Assembly: GCF_000003605.2 (NCBI RefSeq)
Contig: NW_003150306.1
Span: 1 to 17,951, forward strand
Source: Saccoglossus kowalevskii
Lineage: Eukaryota > Hemichordata > Enteropneusta > Harrimaniidae
Length of the DNA stretch: 17,951 nucleotides
Direction: 5' to 3'
Below, piece by piece: positions 8,501 to 17,543 of this stretch. A model generated the notes under the pieces. It searched no databases and had not been told where the DNA came from. It saw only the letters and a program-made list of their open reading frames with translations. Both the position numbers and the translations under genes were made by a program. Positions within the stretch are counted from its first letter, which is position 1. Every line of letters begins with the position of its first letter.

Positions 8501-10926
8501 TATTGACTGCTACTAGAATTTGCACGCTCCGAATCGTAAATTTATGCACATTCGCACAATATATAGGTCCAGACATTACATGCCATTTACATGATTTTAC
8601 AAGATTTGAAATACATTATGCATGCTGTATTATCGTATTGCATGTGTTTCTAAAACATGGTGTGCACGCTATGCATATGGAAAACCTTAAAAATGTAAAC
8701 CAATATATTCTCAAACATTCTATTTTTTGTTTAAACATGTAAATTCCACAGTAGACTTAATATGGCCATTGAAAAATACAGCCACAAACTGGTGGTCATG
8801 GCCTGATGACAACTATAAATAACACATTGCCTATACGAAGTGCATTAATAATATCTTTTTTCGGTTGATACAAATAATTCTCAAAACCAACGTACAAACT
8901 GTGCATACTAGTAAAATGTCAAGCCCAGGAAAATCTCCCATAACTGTACTCACATAACGCTCATAATCACATGAATATGTAATTAATGGATAAATAATCA
9001 AATCGCATCTTTGCTGGGCACCAACACCATAATAATATACGACCAATGCTCCGACAGCCGCTATAGCTGACATAATTGACATTAGCATGTAACCCGCAAT
9101 CTACATTACAGGGTATACAAACAATTCATGAGATTGAAAAAATAAAGGAAATGGTTATTTTAAAGAAAATATTTTGTGTTTTGTAACAATTAATATTTAA
9201 ATGTGCCAGATATGCAGCTATATATATAAAAAAGAGAACCTGATAATATAGTAATACAAGCTAAAGTGTATAGGTAAAACATAATAACAAAGATTTAAAA
9301 ATAAATTTAGCAAATTATTCTAGAAACCAATATATAGGTGCAAAACAAAAATCGTCCTGAGACTTAACTGTGACTAGTAAATTCATATTTATTGCCCAAG
9401 GAAAAGTAAGGAAAAAATAATGAATAAAGAAAGGCATGCTACGAGCAAGATGTAAACATGACCCAGTGGAAGCACTGGCCTTGACTCGAAATCAAAATAT
9501 TAATTTCGGGCAGACATTGTCGCTCAAACATATGTAGAAAATATATGGCAAGAAAGTAGGAAAAAATTGTTTTTCTACTTAAGCAGGTGTCAACAGACAC
9601 ACAAGCGGATGACGTAATAAGTATAAAGACAATAAACATGGGCATAACAACCTAATCGAGACAATTCTTTTCGCCACCATGAATGTATAATTGAATGTAT
9701 GCGGTAATGGCTCATTAAAATAAACCTTCGAATTAATTTAGATTATGTCACTTATTTGTATGTAATTGTATATATGCTACTAATATAGAAAATGTGTACA
9801 ATTTAGCGGATTAATAAGATAAGATTAGTTCATAAAAGATACATATGGATTTAGGTAAAAACATACACGAGAATGCTAATAAGCACAACGATTACAATTA
9901 GCAAAATGTAGTGATATGTGATAGCTCTGTGTATGGGGAATTTAGTCATGCAGAACACGTTCATATTTCCTGTAAATGACGTGTTGTAAATATGCATACA
10001 TTGCATGGGACCCTTAACAAATATCATGTACAACTAAAAGCTTATTACTGTAAGTGTAATTGTTAACTCACTGGGCTTTTTCTCTTTGTATAACCAGACA
10101 CACATCCCGCAATTCCGGTCGAAATTATCTGTAAACAAACAATAGATTAATCGTGAAACAATTAAAATAACCAGGAAAGCACCAGGAAAATATATATTAT
10201 AATATTAGGCTGAAAATTTTAGTTACTGATATATAAAAGGAAAGATGGCCGTCAGTTTTCAGTATGCAAATGACACTCAAGCGTGAAACATTGCTTCGGG
10301 GTGATCCGCAAAATCACTCTTTTCGGCAATCTGAACACCTGTGGTGCTGAATTTTTTCACGTTGCATACGTCATTGTTGCCAAACCGATAATGCGATACT
10401 ATACATTGTGTATGTCATTCGAATAAACCACAGTTTTCGTTGCAAGCACGGGACTAAATAAGGAGCTCTATGATGCTAGTACGAAAACAGCTTTAAAAAG
10501 ATTGTGGGGGCATGTGTGAGCGTTGAACGCGGTTTAACAAGTCCTTTCAAATCGGATAATATCGTGATGCATGAATGGGTTGAAATGATAACAGCTATGT
10601 ACCAAGTAAACAACTGGGCGGACCATGCAAATTACATTTCCCATGATGCACTGGTGCAACCCCTGGGATTTAAATCAGTTACAACTTACAAACAATCCTG
10701 TCAAAAAACCACCATTAACCAACTTAACAACAATGCACCCAACATTTCGAATCACAATAGTGAATACAATAACCAATAAACCCAATATAATTTGGGAGAT
10801 GCCAAAACCAATAATCGTTTTATGGGCAAAGCTCTTTCTTATTTGGGAAGTTGGCGTGCGTTGTTGTACCACTGATACAGATTGCACCATTGGTATGGGT
10901 TGCTGTGTCATCACTGCGGACTGCAT
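5352..10926 (-). CDS. MS4A/CD20-like four-transmembrane protein, complete six-coding-exon gene
   Basis: Predicted 286-residue membrane protein assembled from exons 10926-10690, 10128-10072, 9100-8954, 8006-7884, 6078-6018 and 5587-5352. The first four junctions are phase 0 and the last splits a glycine codon; every intron is GT-AG. Order: polar Gln-rich N-terminus (1-36); TM1 about 37-59 with the CD20-like pattern IIGFGISQIILGLL; TM2 about 74-92 (STGIAGC); basic turn KRKSP; TM3 about 99-122; a loop with Cys130 and Cys142, placed like the disulfide loop of CD20; TM4 about 151-176; a Cys-rich juxtamembrane stretch (CLCGRAICCICI); and a 100-residue cytosolic tail rich in Gln, Pro and Met with a PPSY motif ending at Tyr267. 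Both ends should be cytosolic. MS4A proteins act as membrane adaptors, channel modulators or chemosensors; the role here is unknown. ATG 10926 has A at -3. Another four-span family remains possible. Confidence 0.82.
5588..6017 (-). other. Intron 5 of MS4A-like gene
   Basis: 430-bp GT-AG intron. Plus-strand frames at 5602-5862 and 5675-5857 show no recognisable product. Confidence 0.7.
6018..6078 (-). CDS. MS4A-like coding exon 5 (Pro-rich linker)
   Basis: 61 bp: acceptor ACAATAG, donor TCTG|GTAAAT. It encodes 20 residues, TAVGNSPPPTAMQVQVQPTS, and the first base of a split glycine codon completed at 5587. Composition matches the following exon. The intron before it is 1.8 kb, so an extra alternative exon cannot be excluded. 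Confidence 0.75.
6079..7883 (-). other. Intron 4 of MS4A-like gene
   Basis: 1.8-kb intron, AT-rich, with several open frames of 60-117 codons on both strands, none recognised. The longest is on plus at 7355-7708, starting with ATG. Confidence 0.65.
7884..8006 (-). CDS. MS4A-like coding exon 4 (TM4 and Cys-rich juxtamembrane)
   Basis: 123 bp, 41 codons, phase 0 both ends: acceptor CTGTAG, donor CAA|GTAAGT. It encodes a long hydrophobic helix followed by five cysteines within 11 residues on the cytosolic side, a likely palmitoylation region (inference). Confidence 0.83.
8130..8138. repeat. Left target-site duplication of the MITE
   Basis: CATTATTAC abuts the left TIR and matches 8 of 9 bases at 8452-8460 (CATTATCAC). 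Confidence 0.75.
8139..8451. mobile_element. MITE (non-autonomous DNA transposon) with 47-bp TIRs
   Basis: Terminal inverted repeats 8139-8185 and 8405-8451 match at 44 of 47 positions, beginning TAGACTGTCGACAGTTCT. Immediately outside lie CATTATTAC (8130-8138) and CATTATCAC (8452-8460), a 9-bp target duplication with one mismatch. The interior has a second, nested inverted pair (TCACTCAAACTAC at 8323-8335 against 8395-8407) and no open frame. Long TIRs with a 9-bp duplication suggest a Mutator-like family; an 8-bp family such as hAT or P is less likely. It lies inside an intron of the MS4A-like gene. Confidence 0.92.
8452..8460. repeat. Right target-site duplication of the MITE
   Basis: CATTATCAC directly after the right TIR. 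A single T/C difference from the left copy suggests an insertion that is not very recent. Confidence 0.75.
8954..9100 (-). CDS. MS4A-like coding exon 3 (TM3 and extracellular loop)
   Basis: 147 bp, 49 codons, phase 0 both ends: acceptor AATGTAG, donor TAT|GTGAGT. It encodes the helix IAGYMLMSIMSAIAAVGALV and a loop with two cysteines 12 residues apart. Confidence 0.85.
9101..10071 (-). other. Intron 2 of MS4A-like gene
   Basis: 971-bp AT-rich intron. Minus-strand frames at 9439-9645 and 9851-10033 look hydrophobic but are not needed for a continuous protein and lack matching splice phases. Nothing else seen. Confidence 0.65.
10072..10128 (-). CDS. MS4A-like coding exon 2 (rest of TM2)
   Basis: 57 bp, phase 0 on both sides: acceptor TTTACAG, donor CCA|GTGAGT. 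It encodes IISTGIAGCVSGYTKRKSP, which continues the hydrophobic GFLTGLF of exon 1 and ends in a basic turn before TM3. It is too short to be found by open-frame scanning. Confidence 0.83.
10129..10689 (-). other. Intron 1 of MS4A-like coding region
   Basis: 561-bp GT-AG intron. No repeat or RNA gene recognised. Confidence 0.65.
10690..10926 (-). CDS. MS4A-like coding exon 1 (N-terminus, TM1, start of TM2)
   Basis: 79 codons from ATG 10926 to the donor TTT|GTAAGT at 10689. The exon itself begins at 10942 after an acceptor with a long pyrimidine tract, leaving 16 nt of 5' UTR. Frames on the plus strand (10504-10779, 10625-11026) are antisense shadows. Confidence 0.85.
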
Positions 10927-10942
10927 ATTGTTTCTTTGCAAT

Positions 10943-13455
10943 CTGAAAAAAAAGAAGAAAGAAATTAAAATTAGTGTAATCCTCATCATCTTTGGTTTTC
11001 AAATTAATACAAACTTTTTCAATTAGATACCTGATTAAATAATATATATATATGAATGGATAACTAATGATGTAATAGGTATTCTCTGCATGGCCGAATC
11101 GAGTATAAAAGTCCTGCTACGATGCAATAATATATTATACTTAAACATGTTGCACGAAAAATACAGGCAAAATTAAAAAAATATATAGTATAGTTATATA
11201 AATATGTTAATAAAATTTCATGTTAATCCAATACTACAACATGTAATAATATCATAGTTGACAAATATATGTAAGTGTTCCTCCATTATACTAGATATAC
11301 TGTATTAAATCCAATGTACCTTATAAAATGATAGTATAATATATTTAAGAAAAATAAAATACTTGATTTGAAAAAAAGGTTGGACACATTGTTTTCATTT
11401 ATACTTATAACAAAATATCCGTTTACTACATCTATCTAATTGACCCATTTTGGAAGGCATCTTCGTTCATGTTATCATCATGATGATGTAAAATTCTTCA
11501 TTCTGGCAACTTACTATGTTTAAAAATGCTTTATCTCAGTCAAACCCAATATTTTAATAATTTCACTTTCTAGTTCACATTTCTTAGTGATTGATAATTT
11601 GATGGTCAGAGAGAAATTGTAACCACAACAATTTGAGTGAAATTTTATGATTATCTTGAGAAACAAACATACTGTCTCGAAATATTAACCAGAATATGTT
11701 TTATGATGGAGTCAAAAACAAGAAGAACAGATCCTTGATATACCTTGCCTTTCATCTGCAATAATTCGCACAAAGTAATAAAAACAACAGAAGTAGTAAC
11801 AACTGCGACACGTTTCGTCAACCTTTCACGAGTCCGACAAGCATGCACAACATGGGCAATTAAAATAATGAGGTAGCGGAGATCCTATTATAGCGGTGAA
11901 GTGAGTAATGCAGAGAACTAAATATTAAAGCGGTGGAGTCGTCACCTGCGCGTGCGCCAGATGGCCATAGCGTGTTATTGTTTGCAAACAAGCAGCTACC
12001 CATAGGCCTTTGCGTTTTTTGCGCGTGGTGTTACCTCGTTTTAATACAATCAGGTGTATAGCTGACTTGTTCCTTTATTAACGCATAGTATGATCAACAC
12101 TGATAAGGATTACAGCTGTGATCATGGTGATATCCGAGACACTGCAGAATGGTTTCGCTACCGTACATTTAATGCAGTATTGGATTGAATGATGTGAAAG
12201 TGAACGACCTTTTAGTATATAACACGCCTGTTGGACCTTGTATTATGCTGGTGAAGGCGACATATTCACAATGGCGTCGATTGTATGGTGTGCTATTGTA
12301 TGGTGTTCAATAAAGCAATAGGGGGCAGTCGGCATGTAATATAAAACCAATGACACCGAGGTGTTTCTTGCTTAGACTTGCCGCAATGCACAAGGCGACT
12401 ATAAAACCAGAAACGTAAACCACACGCACACACACTAAATAATGGACTACTCATTGGATAGGTATTCTATTTTATTTACCGATAGATTCCATAACTATTC
12501 GCTCTTTGTTCGAATAATCAATACTCATATACATATTAGTTTCCACTCGCGTTTGTGAGATTACTTTCCTGGATGAACAGTGGTATGGTGACTAGAACCA
12601 TCAACGGATGTAAATGCATATTACACATAATACATATGATTATTTTTACGCGTTACTCCTAGCATTCTTCCACGTTTTCTACATTCCTTTACATGATTGC
12701 TTTGTACGGCTATCCGCTGCCTCATTGTTTGTTTGTCACTATTTAATCTGCCTATTTTATTCATGCTTGAATTGAAATAAAATAGATTAATTTTGTTTAT
12801 GATAATACAAATTGATTGTAGTTTAAAAAGGTTAATAATGTTTATTGTTTATATGGGTAAAACCATACAGAAAACCAAACTAAACTAAACCAAACACCAT
12901 TGTTAGTATTCATCTTTCAATATGGCTTTTGGAGAGAAAAAAATCGTACGTATGAAAAACTAAACGTCTCTTTTTTGCAGCCAAATGTAAGTGTTTTAAA
13001 CAAAGGAATTTGACTTTCGCGAATACATGTCTACATGACAACTCTGATATAGTGATAATAATTATGTAAATTAGAAAAATATTGCTGTTCAGATAATCAC
13101 ACTCGAACAGCAGTTCAATTTAAAATATCTTCAAAATCCACTGCAGAAGTGAATCTAACAACTACGGGAAGCAATTCATATAGCGATGTTTATTGATTTC
13201 AGTATCATAACAACGGCAAAATAAAACCCTGTCACAGTGTGAAAAGGCATTTAATGAAACACATTTGAACACAGTGGAGGCTTTTGGTGCACTTGATAGC
13301 TTACAAGTCCTGCTTTCCGAATGCATGGAATCCAGCCATTGAGAGTGTCGTTCCAAATGCACACAAACATGTTCTGGTGAAACGCTACGTAAATACGCAC
13401 ATAATTCGGTGAGGTAGGGCAAATAAATGTAAAATCAACTGACTTGCCAGCTTAC
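10943..13455. other. Probable 5' intron or upstream region of the MS4A-like gene
   Basis: Coding exon 1 begins with a splice acceptor, so at least one upstream non-coding exon must exist. This stretch shows no recognisable coding sequence. The 11.9-12.05 kb part is locally richer in CpG (GCGCGTGCGCC) and could be a promoter. A 12-nt direct repeat, ATTGTATGGTGT, occurs at 12280-12291 and 12295-12306. Confidence 0.45.
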
Positions 13456-13520
13456 CTTGAACCAAAAACGTCGCAAAAGTTCTTTTAAAAACCACAATGT
13501 TTGTGTTCACAGTGAACGCA
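13456..13520 (-). promoter_or_regulatory. Candidate 5' untranslated exon of the MS4A-like gene
   Basis: On minus, GTTCAAG|GTAAGC (donor at 13455-13450) is a strong splice donor. A TATA-like TTTATATTA lies at 13554-13546, about 30 nt before the proposed transcript start. Spliced to the acceptor at 10942, the frame of ATG 10926 runs back to an in-frame TAA with no earlier Met, consistent with 10926 as the start. The start site is a guess and no transcript evidence is available. Confidence 0.3.
13505..13517. promoter_or_regulatory. Palindrome GTTCACAGTGAAC, nuclear-receptor-like IR3
   Basis: Two GTTCA half sites inverted around CAG, within the candidate first exon. It resembles an inverted repeat with 3-nt spacing as used by nuclear receptors, though the half sites lack the canonical AGGTCA. 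Functional meaning is speculative. Confidence 0.2.
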
Positions 13521-14402
13521 GTCACTTTCCATCGCCGAAGTGGCGTAATATAAACCCCTTAACTTGCGTAAAAATATATCTCTGGTTACCAACGCCCTCA
13601 ACGCATTACTTTATTTGAAGTGCCTTTCGAGAAAATAGATTTTTAGATTTTAGAATGATCATTTATTAGCAACTTTATGAGTTGAGACAATGTCAGTTAC
13701 AAAACATTAAATTACAATTAATCTGGGTTTCTCTAAAAAAGTATGATGTCTTAAAATGTTATAAAAATTACGATTTATAATTATACAACATTGACAGCAT
13801 AATACAGTGTGTCACTTATATTACAGTAAACATGTATTTAAAAATTACTTTAAAAATCACTTTAGTTCATCTGAAATATGCAGTTGACCATATGTTGTTA
13901 AAATTATTTACACCATATTCTGTGCTACTGTAGAAGTAATATTCCCCATCGATTCTTAAGTGCAGTCTTGCCTTGAATACTTGTATCACACCAGCAGCTG
14001 CATTGTCGTTGAGGGCGTTATAGCGTGAGATTTGAATGGCCAGTTTTGCGGATGTCAAAATATAGTTTAGCAATACTAAAATCTTTTTCCCGGCTTCCTT
14101 GAGTCATCATCCATAAGTTTGAGACTTATTTTTCCAATAAGCTCAAACACAGATGCATGCATGAGATCATCTTTTTCATGACAAAAAACACACTCAGAAT
14201 TTAAGGCGATAGCAGGCCGCATGCAAGAAACCGCCAGTTGCATGTGCACAATGCAAAATACGCCATTGGAGGTCCCTCTCTCTTAGTAGTAAGAGGTAAG
14301 AAGCAATGCTTGTAGACTGGCATAATTGTATCGGGAAGAGAGAGTAAATCCCGCCAAACTGTATTAACATAATCAGGAATACATTTGTGATTGTACAAGA
14401 AA

Positions 14403-14417
14403 CCTATAGATGGCGCC
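14403..14417 (+). promoter_or_regulatory. CTCF-like motif
   Basis: CCTATAGATGGCGCC agrees at 13 of 15 positions with the bilaterian CTCF core CCACTAGATGGCGCC. A single sequence match only; occupancy cannot be judged. Confidence 0.25.
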
Positions 14418-14565
14418 CTTTTCAATTCAACAGTTTAAAATTGTTTCATCATTTTCAAAAATTATTTCCAAAGAATATTGTCATGCCTGTGATCGTTCAT
14501 AATTACAACTTACCAGAAATGTGTTATTTTTTGCTACAAGTGGCAGTGGAATTGACTGTTGCACT

Positions 14566-14585
14566 ATGGAGAAAGCTTTCTCCAT
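14566..14585. repeat. 20-bp perfect palindrome
   Basis: ATGGAGAAAGCTTTCTCCAT equals its own reverse complement. No loop; purpose unknown. Confidence 0.9.
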
Positions 14586-15301
14586 GACTCGCGTGAAATA
14601 TATTGGCACCTTTTCTTGTTGTTATGTTGTACCAGCGTTTCTCTACTAAGTTGATCAAATAACCTATGGTGGATATACCATCCAGTCTCAACAAAGTGTG
14701 TTAGAATGAAAGGCTCTTTGTGTAACACTAAGTTTTTGTTAAAAGGTAGTTCATTCAAAATGGATTCGACTGATGAGGGTTTATCTTTATGATTGATCTC
14801 GATTGATTGATGACCTGGTCACAAGAAGCTCACGGTAGAATTCATGGTTACTGTACAAACAAGTTGAAGTTAGATTTATAACAAAAAGCTTTATTAAAGT
14901 TGAAATCATTGGTTTGTGAATGCATGGGTGATCTATGAGAGAGTACAGGCATCTTTGAATATGAAATAAAGAGATCACAGAATAGTATTGACTATTTGGG
15001 CCACAACAATAGAATCAGCACAGAGAATTTGCTTTATATGCTAAAGCATTGGAATTACCTGTCGATATACACTTTCGCCAGCAGACTAGAACCAAGAGTA
15101 CCACTCATTACCGTCAGCCAGAGCCCAAACAGCATGTTAATACTGGTAATTTTTTCAGTTAGAGCCACACTTGCGTCTGTACTACGTCGGATCTAAGGAG
15201 AAGGCCTGCACAATGCATATGATGCCTGCTGGGAACACAAAATTTAAGAGGGTGTTTGTAAAAACACTCCACACGGTAAATGAGTAAAAGGCAAAGACAA
15301 G

Positions 15302-15307
15302 TTTATT
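15302..15307 (-). terminator. Poly(A) signal of the retroelement
   Basis: AATAAA on minus, about 540 nt beyond the recombinase stop and about 115 nt before the 3' terminus, where the transcript of such an element should end. Confidence 0.5.
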
Positions 15308-15843
15308 GAGCAAAATTAAATTATTAAACTACAAAATTGGGCAGGGGCCCCACTTCTACCCACCGAGACAGCACATGCCCCTTTGAGCAATGGATTTCGG
15401 GATCCAAAAGAAGGAGGGGAACCTGTATGAGGCCGCCTAACCATGAAATGGGGGCCAGGATGAAATCCAATGCCCAAACGAAGAACATGAGCTGCTAGTG
15501 GAGCGAAGTGGCCCCCATGAAATTAAGAGACCTGAAAGAGAGATAAAGTTTTAGTAGGGTGACTCAAACTTGAACAGACCAGGGAGTGGTGCAGAGGGAA
15601 CTGATGTTTATGGTCTGCGTGGTCTGCTCAAGAATAAGGTAACTGAACTTCTCATGGCCCTGGGGACATGAACTGAGTGGCACAGGGGGAGAGGGGCATG
15701 GGTGACATGGAACTGTGTAACAAAGGGGGGGGGTAGTGCCTCCGGCCTGTGGGACAGCCATGTGTGACCGGTGATGCTGGTGGTAAATGTCCGAACGCGG
15801 TTTATGGAGATGCTAGGACGATAAAGGTTTTTCTTAAAAGCTA
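15308..15843 (-). other. 3' tail of the retroelement, GC-richer
   Basis: Richer in G and C than the host DNA, with a run of nine G at 15722-15730. It contains a 10-bp inverted pair, ATGGGGGCCA (15448-15457) and TGGCCCCCAT (15509-15518), with a 51-nt spacer. The minus frame 15564-15761 is Pro/Cys-rich and not recognised. Confidence 0.5.
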
Positions 15844-16745
15844 TTAAGGTGCGCGGATGTAGGTCTGGTAGCAGTCACTGGTCCATCTTCCTAAGGTTTT
15901 GATAAGATGTTCTGGAATATGACGTGTTGCAGCAGTTGTAGCAACTCCAATACGGAATTAATGGCTGGCATGAATAAGTGGGTCATGGGTCAGCCGTGTT
16001 AGCAAAAGACGTAGTGCATTGATAAAAAAATTCCTGTGGAGTGGGGTTCCTTCTGGTAGAGCCAGTCATGAGGTAGTGCGTTCATTTGGTAGCGAACAGA
16101 CGGGAGATGACACATCATGGTGACCGGTCAAACAGCATTGCCTGTTGGAAATAATTGCAGGTGGAAACCCTGACGGAACTGGTCTGTCTTTGAAGACTTG
16201 ATGTGCACTGTTACAGACTTCATTGCATCTTTTATTATTGATGATGACATCCTTTATGTAGAGATGAATATTGGGTTTGAACGCATTAACTAGCAGCGCT
16301 AGAAGCCAAAAAAGGCAAGGGTGAACAATGATCGCAAAAGTAAATCTGTGTAGCTGCCATATACACCGCTTCGCAGAAGCACAGGTATTTGCTTAAGGAT
16401 GTCCACGGTTATGGGCAAACGTGGGCGAGATGGAGAACCCTGTATCCGGTGAATTCCTCTCAACACATGGGATAGACGAGTGAACTCTAAGCCCTCGGAT
16501 GTGATCATGGGGTTTCCATAGCCTCCCTGAATGTAGTGGTTCCGAATTGATGCGAGGTAAACTAAATTGTAGAAAGTTTCAAACGCAGACTGGAAGCACA
16601 CTGAGCTGCAAAGTAAATTACAGTGTCCTCTGAAATATCTGGATAGGATGCTGCAGCACCAGGTAACTCGAAGAGGGTGGCGAGGCGAAGCCATGCACGC
16701 ACTATTGTTGCATAGGACGGTGTGTCCTTGTGCTGAGGGAGGCAT
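15844..16745 (-). pseudogene. DIRS-like tyrosine recombinase, multiply disrupted
   Basis: Fragments in different frames follow the order of a DIRS-group recombinase. First comes an N-terminal part reading LFELPGAAASYPDISED and YFAAQCASSLRLKLSTI. Then a frameshift near 16560 leads to YLASIRNHYIQGG, LRGIHRIQGSPSRPRLPIT and LFTLAFFGF. The expected LRCSE block, with the first catalytic Arg, reads *RC*: two in-frame stops flank the conserved Arg. Further shifts follow. The C-terminal frame gives H*FRIGVATTAATRHIPEHL and LGRWTSDCYQTYIRAP, so His and Arg of HxxR and the Tyr nucleophile (15861-15859) are recognisable, with a TAA (15960-15958) in place of a residue in that box. The protein cannot be made. 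The first half of the open frame 16766-16299 is out of the true frame. Confidence 0.83.
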
Positions 16746-16769
16746 CCTGGAAGTGCGAAATTGCATCGT

Positions 16770-17438
16770 TTAGCCGAACATTATTTCACAAGGTATTGGG
16801 CATGGCTGTTCTTGTGCGAGTGGGGCTGATTCCCCGAAACGACGAACCTGCAAACGTGATAGAGAATCAGCAATATATGTGAAGCTATCGGTGGCTGCTA
16901 GAATGAACAGGTGGCGAATGAGTTTCATTATAGCTTGTGACTTTGAAAGCCACTTGTTAATAATGTTCACCACTGCTAGATTGTCACAATGAAATAACAA
17001 TCGCTTACGGTACCAATATTTTCCCCAAAGGATGCAAGCAACAACAATAGGGTATAATTCCTGGTTGGCAATAGACAGTGTTGGGTCATTTTCCAGAAGA
17101 AGCTCAGTAGACCAGGGTGCTTGAAACCATTGACCTTGATAGTAACCCATGTAACCAACACCACTGGCATCAGTGAAAAGCTCCATACAGGTTGATGATG
17201 ATGATGTATGTACATCTAAGAACATGGAAATGCCGTTCCAGTTAGCTAGCAACCTTTGCAACATAAATAAGTCCTGCTTGGCTTCTGTAGACAAGGTGAG
17301 AAAGTAATGTAGGCACTTGACCACCTTTGAAAGTTCGATGAGACGAGAAGTAAAAGTTCTACCAGGAACAATGACTCTGCAGGCGAAATTGAAATGGCTT
17401 AGCAGACTCAAAAGGTTTGCGCTTTGGGCAAGTTTTGT
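16770..17438 (-). pseudogene. DIRS-like RT connection and RNase H domain, fragment
   Basis: The recognisable frame starts around 17438 and stops at TAA 16772-16770. It begins with NLLSLLSHFNFACRVIVPG, the segment that follows the RT palm in DIRS-type polymerases. RNase H follows with its four acidic positions visible: Asp in LFTDASG, Glu in NQELYP, Asp in FHCDN and Asp in IADSLSR (residues 81, 118, 143 and 182 counting from TTG 17411). The usual ARHIPGxxN-type stretch before IADSLSR is missing: ILAATDSFTY runs straight into it, a deletion of about a dozen residues. Upstream the frame meets a stop at 17501-17499, and no RT palm (YxDD) is present. The TTG start is arbitrary, since this is the remains of a longer polyprotein. 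Confidence 0.85.
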
Positions 17439-17543
17439 GGTTGGATGTATAATATATTCTGGAACATGGTAGCCATGGTGAGTTGCAAGGCTTCGCCCTT
17501 AGTGGAACTGCAAGGTATTTGGGATATGGAAATAACTTGTACT

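Larger units (their letters stand above)
8007..8953 (-). other. Intron 3 of MS4A-like gene, containing a MITE
   Basis: 947-bp intron. About a third of it is the inverted-repeat element at 8139-8451; the rest shows nothing I recognise. Confidence 0.75.
13521..15186. other. Non-coding DNA, no gene recognised
   Basis: Frames of 60-75 codons at 13867-14073, 14201-14425, 14387-14587, 14564-14758 and 14996-15196 match nothing I know. Structure seen: a 13-nt inverted pair AACGCCCTCAACG (13591-13603 against 14007-14019), a CTCF-like motif (14403-14417) and a 20-bp palindrome (14566-14585). Confidence 0.5.
15187..17543 (-). mobile_element. DIRS-like tyrosine-recombinase retroelement, internally deleted and decayed
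   Basis: On minus, in order: a 5' terminal segment (17543-17457), RT connection plus RNase H (about 17438-16770), a tyrosine recombinase (about 16745-15844), a GC-richer tail with AATAAA (15307-15302) and a 3' terminal segment (15253-15187). RNase H followed by a recombinase, rather than a DDE integrase, is the order of DIRS-group elements. The terminal segments are shared with the short copy at 4053-4293. Near the ends lies a 13-nt inverted motif, TAAGGAGAAGGCC (15194) and GGCTTCGCCCTTA (17489). The RT palm with its catalytic aspartates and any gag are absent, so the copy (2.4 kb) is far below the several kilobases of full elements and cannot move on its own. Confidence 0.85.

Noticed and set aside
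10504-11026. Plus-strand frames of 91 and 133 codons
   Set aside because: They are antisense to MS4A-like coding exon 1 and intron 1; the minus-strand reading has TM structure and splice sites.
13162-13422. 86-codon minus frame
   Set aside because: No recognisable domain; composition looks random.
15564-15761. Pro/Cys-rich 65-codon minus frame
   Set aside because: Lies in the non-coding tail of the retroelement beyond the recombinase stop; composition follows local GC content.
16976-17215. 79-codon minus frame starting MYIHHHHQP
   Set aside because: Out-of-frame shadow of the RNase H domain.
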